Positions 60,599-64,000 of a DNA stretch of 64,000 nucleotides are shown one piece after another (within the stretch, counting starts at the first letter, position 1; each line of letters opens with the position of its first letter). The notes under the pieces were generated by a model, which did no database searches, was not told where the DNA came from, and saw only the letters and a list, made by a program, of their open reading frames with translations. Origin of the DNA: Mangrovimonas xylaniphaga (GTDB lineage: Bacteria > Bacteroidota > Bacteroidia > Flavobacteriales > Flavobacteriaceae); contig NZ_LBIP01000013.1 in the NCBI RefSeq assembly GCF_001280435.1, positions 1,550,001 through 1,614,000 of the forward strand. Direction: 5' to 3'. The position numbers were made by a program, and so were the translations under genes.

Positions 60599-61270
60599 AT
60601 GGCACAATATTCAAGACTAGAAGTGGCTAGTGTGATGAAAGAAACAGGGATGGTTCCTTTGTTCTTTCACAGAGATATAGAATTAAGCAAAAATGTATTA
60701 AAGGCCTGTTATGACGGGGGAGCTCGCTTAATGGAATTTACCTCGAGAGGGGATTTTGCCCACGAGGTGTTTGGGGAATTGGTAAAATATGCCAATGCCA
60801 ACCTACCGGGAATGATTTTGGGTGTAGGCTCGGTAACCGATGCAGCAGCAGCTTCATTGTATATGCAATTGGGAGCCAATTTTGTGGTAACTCCAGTATT
60901 GCGTGAAGATATCGCGGTGGTATGTAACCGTAGAAAAGTATTGTGGTCTCCTGGATGTGGAACCTTAACTGAAATTGCACGTGCCGAGGAATTGGGCTGT
61001 GAGATTGTAAAGTTGTTCCCAGGAGATATTTACGGACCTCAATTTGTAAAAGGCGTAAAAGGCCCACAGCCTTGGACTTCTATCATGCCAACAGGAGGTG
61101 TGTCACCAACCGAAGAAAACTTAAAAGCTTGGTTTGATGCCGGTGTAACCTGTGTAGGAATGGGTTCTCAGCTTATTTCTAAGGACGTATTGGCAAACAA
61201 AGATTTTAAAGGTCTGGAAGCTAAAGTAAGAGAGGCTTTGGACATCATTAAAAAAGTACAAAACAAATAG
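60599..61270 (+). CDS. kdgA: KDPG aldolase / 4-hydroxy-2-oxoglutarate aldolase
   Basis: 223 residues. Class I aldolase barrel: FFHRDIELSKNVLKACYDGG, the Glu-containing LMEFTSRGD, and CEIVKLFPGDIYGPQFVK with the Schiff-base Lys. It cleaves KDPG to pyruvate and glyceraldehyde-3-phosphate, the last step of the route encoded here. Equivalent to eda of proteobacteria. It is followed by dctP with a single base between. Confidence 0.94.
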   Translation: MAQYSRLEVASVMKETGMVPLFFHRDIELSKNVLKACYDGGARLMEFTSRGDFAHEVFGELVKYANANLPGMILGVGSVTDAAAASLYMQLGANFVVTPVLREDIAVVCNRRKVLWSPGCGTLTEIARAEELGCEIVKLFPGDIYGPQFVKGVKGPQPWTSIMPTGGVSPTEENLKAWFDAGVTCVGMGSQLISKDVLANKDFKGLEAKVREALDIIKKVQNK

Positions 61271-61271
61271 C

Positions 61272-62249
61272 ATGCATCATAAACTAATTGTAGCCTTTTC
61301 CTTTTTGGGACTACTGCTTATGGGCTGTAGCGACCTTCAGGAACATCGCGTTATTAAACTAGGCCATGGTTTGGACGTGAACCATTCGGTACACAAGGCC
61401 ATGGAAAAAATGGGAGAGGACCTGGCCCAAATTTCAGGAGGAAAAATGCAATTGGAAATATACCCCAGCCAACAATTGGGGACCGAAAGGGAGTGTTTGG
61501 AGCTACTTCAGATAGGTAGTTTGGACATGACCAAAGTATCTTCTGGGGTGATGGAAAACTTCTCCCCAAATATGAAGGTGTTTGGGATTCCTTTCTTGTT
61601 TAGGGATCGTGCCCATTCATTTGAAGTGTTGGACGGCCCTATTGGTAAACAATTGTTGGATGGCGGTACTAAATACTGGCTGAAAGGTTTGGCGTACTAC
61701 GATGCAGGTAGCCGAAGCTTTTACACTAAGGATAAACCTATTCACACGCCAGAGGATTTAAAGGGGTTGAAGATTCGCGTTATGGAAAGTGTGACCGCCA
61801 TTGATATGGTTAAAAGTCTTGGAGGTTCGCCAACTCCTATTTCTTGGGGGGAATTGTACACCTCATTACAACAGGGGGTTGTAGATGGAGCTGAGAACAA
61901 TCCGCCTAGTTTTTATCTCTCACGTCACTACGAAGTTTGTAAGTATTACAGTTTGGACGAGCATACGGCCCTACCAGACGTTTTGTTGATTGGAACGCAC
62001 CTTTGGGAGCGCCTTTCTGATCAAGAAAAGGAGTGGTTGCAGGAAGCTGTGGACAAATCGGTGGTATACCAACGTGAATTGTGGGCGGAAGCGGAAGCGG
62101 AAGCCTTGAGAGAGGTTCAAAAGGCAGGTGTGGAAATCATCAGACCTGACAAAACACTCTTTTCAGATAAGGTGCAAGGCATTTACGAGCAATACAAAAG
62201 CAATCCTGAAATGTATCGTTTAATCCAACAAATTAAGGAAACCGAATAA
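61272..62249 (+). CDS. dctP: TRAP transporter substrate-binding lipoprotein
   Basis: 325 residues. Lipobox LLLMGC (Cys19) replaces the usual cleaved signal, fixing the binding protein to the membrane. The DctP fold shows IYPSQQLGTERECLELLQIG, VFGIPFLFRD, the Arg-containing LKIRVMES and GELYTSLQQGVVDGAENN. In this operon the likely ligand is a uronate or keto-deoxyuronate. It is translationally tight with kdgA (1 bp) and dctQ (1 bp). Confidence 0.93.
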   Translation: MHHKLIVAFSFLGLLLMGCSDLQEHRVIKLGHGLDVNHSVHKAMEKMGEDLAQISGGKMQLEIYPSQQLGTERECLELLQIGSLDMTKVSSGVMENFSPNMKVFGIPFLFRDRAHSFEVLDGPIGKQLLDGGTKYWLKGLAYYDAGSRSFYTKDKPIHTPEDLKGLKIRVMESVTAIDMVKSLGGSPTPISWGELYTSLQQGVVDGAENNPPSFYLSRHYEVCKYYSLDEHTALPDVLLIGTHLWERLSDQEKEWLQEAVDKSVVYQRELWAEAEAEALREVQKAGVEIIRPDKTLFSDKVQGIYEQYKSNPEMYRLIQQIKETE

Positions 62250-62250
62250 T

Positions 62251-62712
62251 ATGGTGCTTCGAGAAAAAATAGACAATGTGTTAAGCAAAGCGCTCATCAT
62301 TATCATGAGCGTTATGGTGGTAAATGTACTGTGGCAGGTCTTTACCCGTTTTGTGGTGGGAACGCCTAGTTCCTTCACCGATGAGTTGGCCCGTTACTTA
62401 ATGATTTGGTTGGGGGTTTTAGGGGCAGCTTATGTGTCTGGAAGAAATATGCACGTAGCCATTGATGTAATTCCTTCCAGAAGTAGTGGAAAGATTCAAA
62501 GAAGGTTGCACTTATTGGTGTATGGCCTGATTATTCTGTTTGCTTTTGCAGCGATGGTTGTAGGCGGTATACGATTGGTGTATATCACTTTTTTGTTGGG
62601 ACAATATTCCCCGGCACTGCAAATTCCGTTGGCCTTCGTGTATATGGTGATTCCCTTAAGTGGCCTACTTATCATTTATTACAAAGTTTCAGATTTTATA
62701 AAGACCTTATAG
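62251..62712 (+). CDS. dctQ: TRAP transporter small membrane subunit
   Basis: 153 residues with four membrane helices, including VLWQVFTRFVVGTPSSFTDELARYLMIWLGVLGAAY, the DctQ signature. It pairs with DctM to form the sodium-driven permease that receives substrate from DctP. Start is 1 bp after the dctP stop and dctM starts 1 bp after its own stop, consistent with coupled translation. Confidence 0.93.
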   Translation: MVLREKIDNVLSKALIIIMSVMVVNVLWQVFTRFVVGTPSSFTDELARYLMIWLGVLGAAYVSGRNMHVAIDVIPSRSSGKIQRRLHLLVYGLIILFAFAAMVVGGIRLVYITFLLGQYSPALQIPLAFVYMVIPLSGLLIIYYKVSDFIKTL

Positions 62713-62713
62713 C

Positions 62714-64000
62714 ATGGATATCATCCCAATATTAGTTTTAGTACTCAGTTTTGTGTGTTTTTTGGCCATTGGAGTACCGGTGGCTTGGAGTATTGCCATT
62801 TCAGCATTATTGACCATGTTGGTGAGTATCCCTGCCATGCCTGCTTTTACGACTATTTCACAGCGTATAGGAACAGGTTTGGATAGTTTTGCCCTTTTGG
62901 CAATTCCCTTTTTCGTCCTCTCGGGGCAGCTCATGAATAAGGGAGGTATTGCCCATAGGCTCATTGCCTTTGCCAAAACGTTGGTGGGGGCATTACCAGG
63001 AGGCTTGGCATTGATTAATGTTATTGGTGCCATGTTGATGGGGGCGATTGCGGGATCGGCTATGGCATCGGCTTCGGCTATGGGGAGCATCTTAGGGCCA
63101 GAAATGGAAAAGGAAGGCTATTCCAAAGAATTTGGTGCAGCGGTAAACATTACCTCTGCTACCACGGGATTGGTGATTCCACCAAGTAATGTATTGATCG
63201 TTTACTCTCTTGCCAGTGGCGGAGTGTCTATTGCAGCCTTGTTTTTGGCTGGCTATATTCCTGGAATCTTAACAGGATTGTTCTTAATGATTGTCGCCTC
63301 CTTTTGGGCTAAAAAGAAAAAATATAAGTTGGGGAAACGCAGTTCTTTAAGAGAGGTGTTTAAAACCTTTATCGTAGCGGTACCTAGTTTGTTTTTATTG
63401 GTAGTGGTTATTGGAGGAATTGTTTCTGGGATTTTCACGGCTACGGAAGCTTCGGCCATTGCGGTGCTGTACACCTTACTTCTGGGGTTCTATTACAAAG
63501 AAATTTCCTTTAAAAGCTTACCGAGCATTTTATTGGATTCTTCTGCAACCACAGCAATTGTAATGTTGCTTATCGGGACCTCCATGAGTATGTCTTGGGT
63601 GCTTTCTTATGAAAGTATTCCGCAGAACATAAGTTCGGTATTGCTTGGCATTAGCGACAACCCAATCATCATCTTATTGATCATTAACCTGCTCCTATTG
63701 TTTGTGGGAGTGTTTATGGATATGACACCAGCGGTATTGATTTTTACACCCATATTTTTACCGGTTGTAACCAAGTTGGGAATGGATCCTGTACATTTTG
63801 GAATCATCATGGTATTGAACCTTTGTGTGGGTCTTTGTACGCCTCCGGTAGGTTCGGTGCTGTTTGTTGGGGTTGGTGTGGCCAAAACCAGTATAGAAAA
63901 AGTAATTAAGCCTTTAATACCATTGTTTTTGGCAATGATTTTGGCCTTGTTCTTGGTAACCTATTTCCCGCAATTATCATTGTGGTTACCAAGCTTATTT
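62714..64000 (+). CDS. dctM: TRAP transporter large permease, nearly complete (cut by window end)
   Basis: My translation from the ATG at 62714 gives 429 residues that remain open to the last base. The usual length is about 430-435, so only a few residues are missing. About 12 membrane helices; signatures are AIPFFVLSGQLMNKGGIAHRL, GAIAGSAMASASAMGSILGP, TSATTGLVIPPSNVLIVYS and MDMTPAVLIFTPIFLPV. It carries the substrate with Na+ across the inner membrane. Together with dctP and dctQ it gives the uronate operon its own importer. Confidence 0.94.
   Translation, partial: MDIIPILVLVLSFVCFLAIGVPVAWSIAISALLTMLVSIPAMPAFTTISQRIGTGLDSFALLAIPFFVLSGQLMNKGGIAHRLIAFAKTLVGALPGGLALINVIGAMLMGAIAGSAMASASAMGSILGPEMEKEGYSKEFGAAVNITSATTGLVIPPSNVLIVYSLASGGVSIAALFLAGYIPGILTGLFLMIVASFWAKKKKYKLGKRSSLREVFKTFIVAVPSLFLLVVVIGGIVSGIFTATEASAIAVLYTLLLGFYYKEISFKSLPSILLDSSATTAIVMLLIGTSMSMSWVLSYESIPQNISSVLLGISDNPIIILLIINLLLLFVGVFMDMTPAVLIFTPIFLPVVTKLGMDPVHFGIIMVLNLCVGLCTPPVGSVLFVGVGVAKTSIEKVIKPLIPLFLAMILALFLVTYFPQLSLWLPSLF

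Noticed and set aside
1-64000. tRNA, rRNA or riboswitch genes
   Set aside because: No cloverleaf, rRNA-like or known riboswitch core was recognised by eye; a covariance-model scan was not possible here.

Overview
The window reads as a chromosomal segment of a marine member of the Flavobacteriaceae (Bacteroidota). Supporting signs are the SusC-like/TonB-dependent receptors with carboxypeptidase-regulatory N-terminal domains, a type IX secretion C-terminal sorting domain, CHU_C domains, DUF6090 and DUF6266 proteins, membrane-anchored AraC regulators, Bacteroidota-type TAnnTTTG promoter elements, sulfatases, and a TRAP-linked uronate pathway. No rRNA, tRNA or CRISPR array was recognised.

Region 1 (1-5860, minus strand) holds the 5' part of a TonB-dependent receptor, a membrane-bound AraC regulator, a NUDIX hydrolase, a trypsin-like lipoprotein and an FkbM methyltransferase. 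Region 2 (6002-14273) is a sulfur/redox module. Transcribed leftward are a Tat-exported molybdopterin oxidoreductase, a four-cluster ferredoxin subunit, an NrfD/PsrC membrane subunit, two half-size YeeE/YedE sulfur permeases and two membrane-anchored rhodanese-fold proteins. Both rhodaneses lack the active-site cysteine but end in the same 19-residue tail with a terminal Gly-Gly-Cys. A divergent gene encodes a 12-heme cytochrome c, and a perfect 16-bp palindrome lies between the two transcription units.

Region 3 (14310-20258) has a KefB-type antiporter, RsgA, small membrane and hypothetical proteins, a CHAP amidase and a DUF6266 protein. Region 4 (20446-33027, all minus) is a co-directional block: sulfatase, three tandem DUF3604 lipoproteins, a parvulin-type isomerase, a HupE/UreJ protein, a His-rich protein and a TonB-dependent receptor. 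Two of the DUF3604 genes share a duplicated leader of about 120 bp. I infer a surface uptake/processing system with a metal component; its substrate is unknown.

Region 5 (33206-53273) is a patchwork of lipoproteins, membrane proteins and paralogous pairs: DUF6090 twins, CHU_C lipoprotein twins and two related secreted proteins about 10 kb apart. It also holds a second sulfatase, a putAbiC-type phage-defence candidate, a second DUF6266 gene, a T9SS propeller protein and a dienelactone hydrolase. Two dispersed intergenic repeat families are concentrated here. Directly before the second DUF6266 gene lies a 190-bp array of 19 units in strict 10-bp register, which I consider the most unusual non-coding signal in the window.

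Region 6 (53858-64000) has a YdeP/FdhF-like molybdopterin oxidoreductase (minus). Divergent from it is a complete uronate catabolic operon, kduI-kduD-uxaC-kdgK-kdgA-dctP-dctQ-dctM (plus), headed by a TAnnTTTG box abutting a 14-bp LacI-type palindrome. The operon would import uronates and convert them through 2-keto-3-deoxygluconate to pyruvate and glyceraldehyde-3-phosphate, consistent with growth on algal or plant polyuronides. The window ends within the last few codons of dctM.
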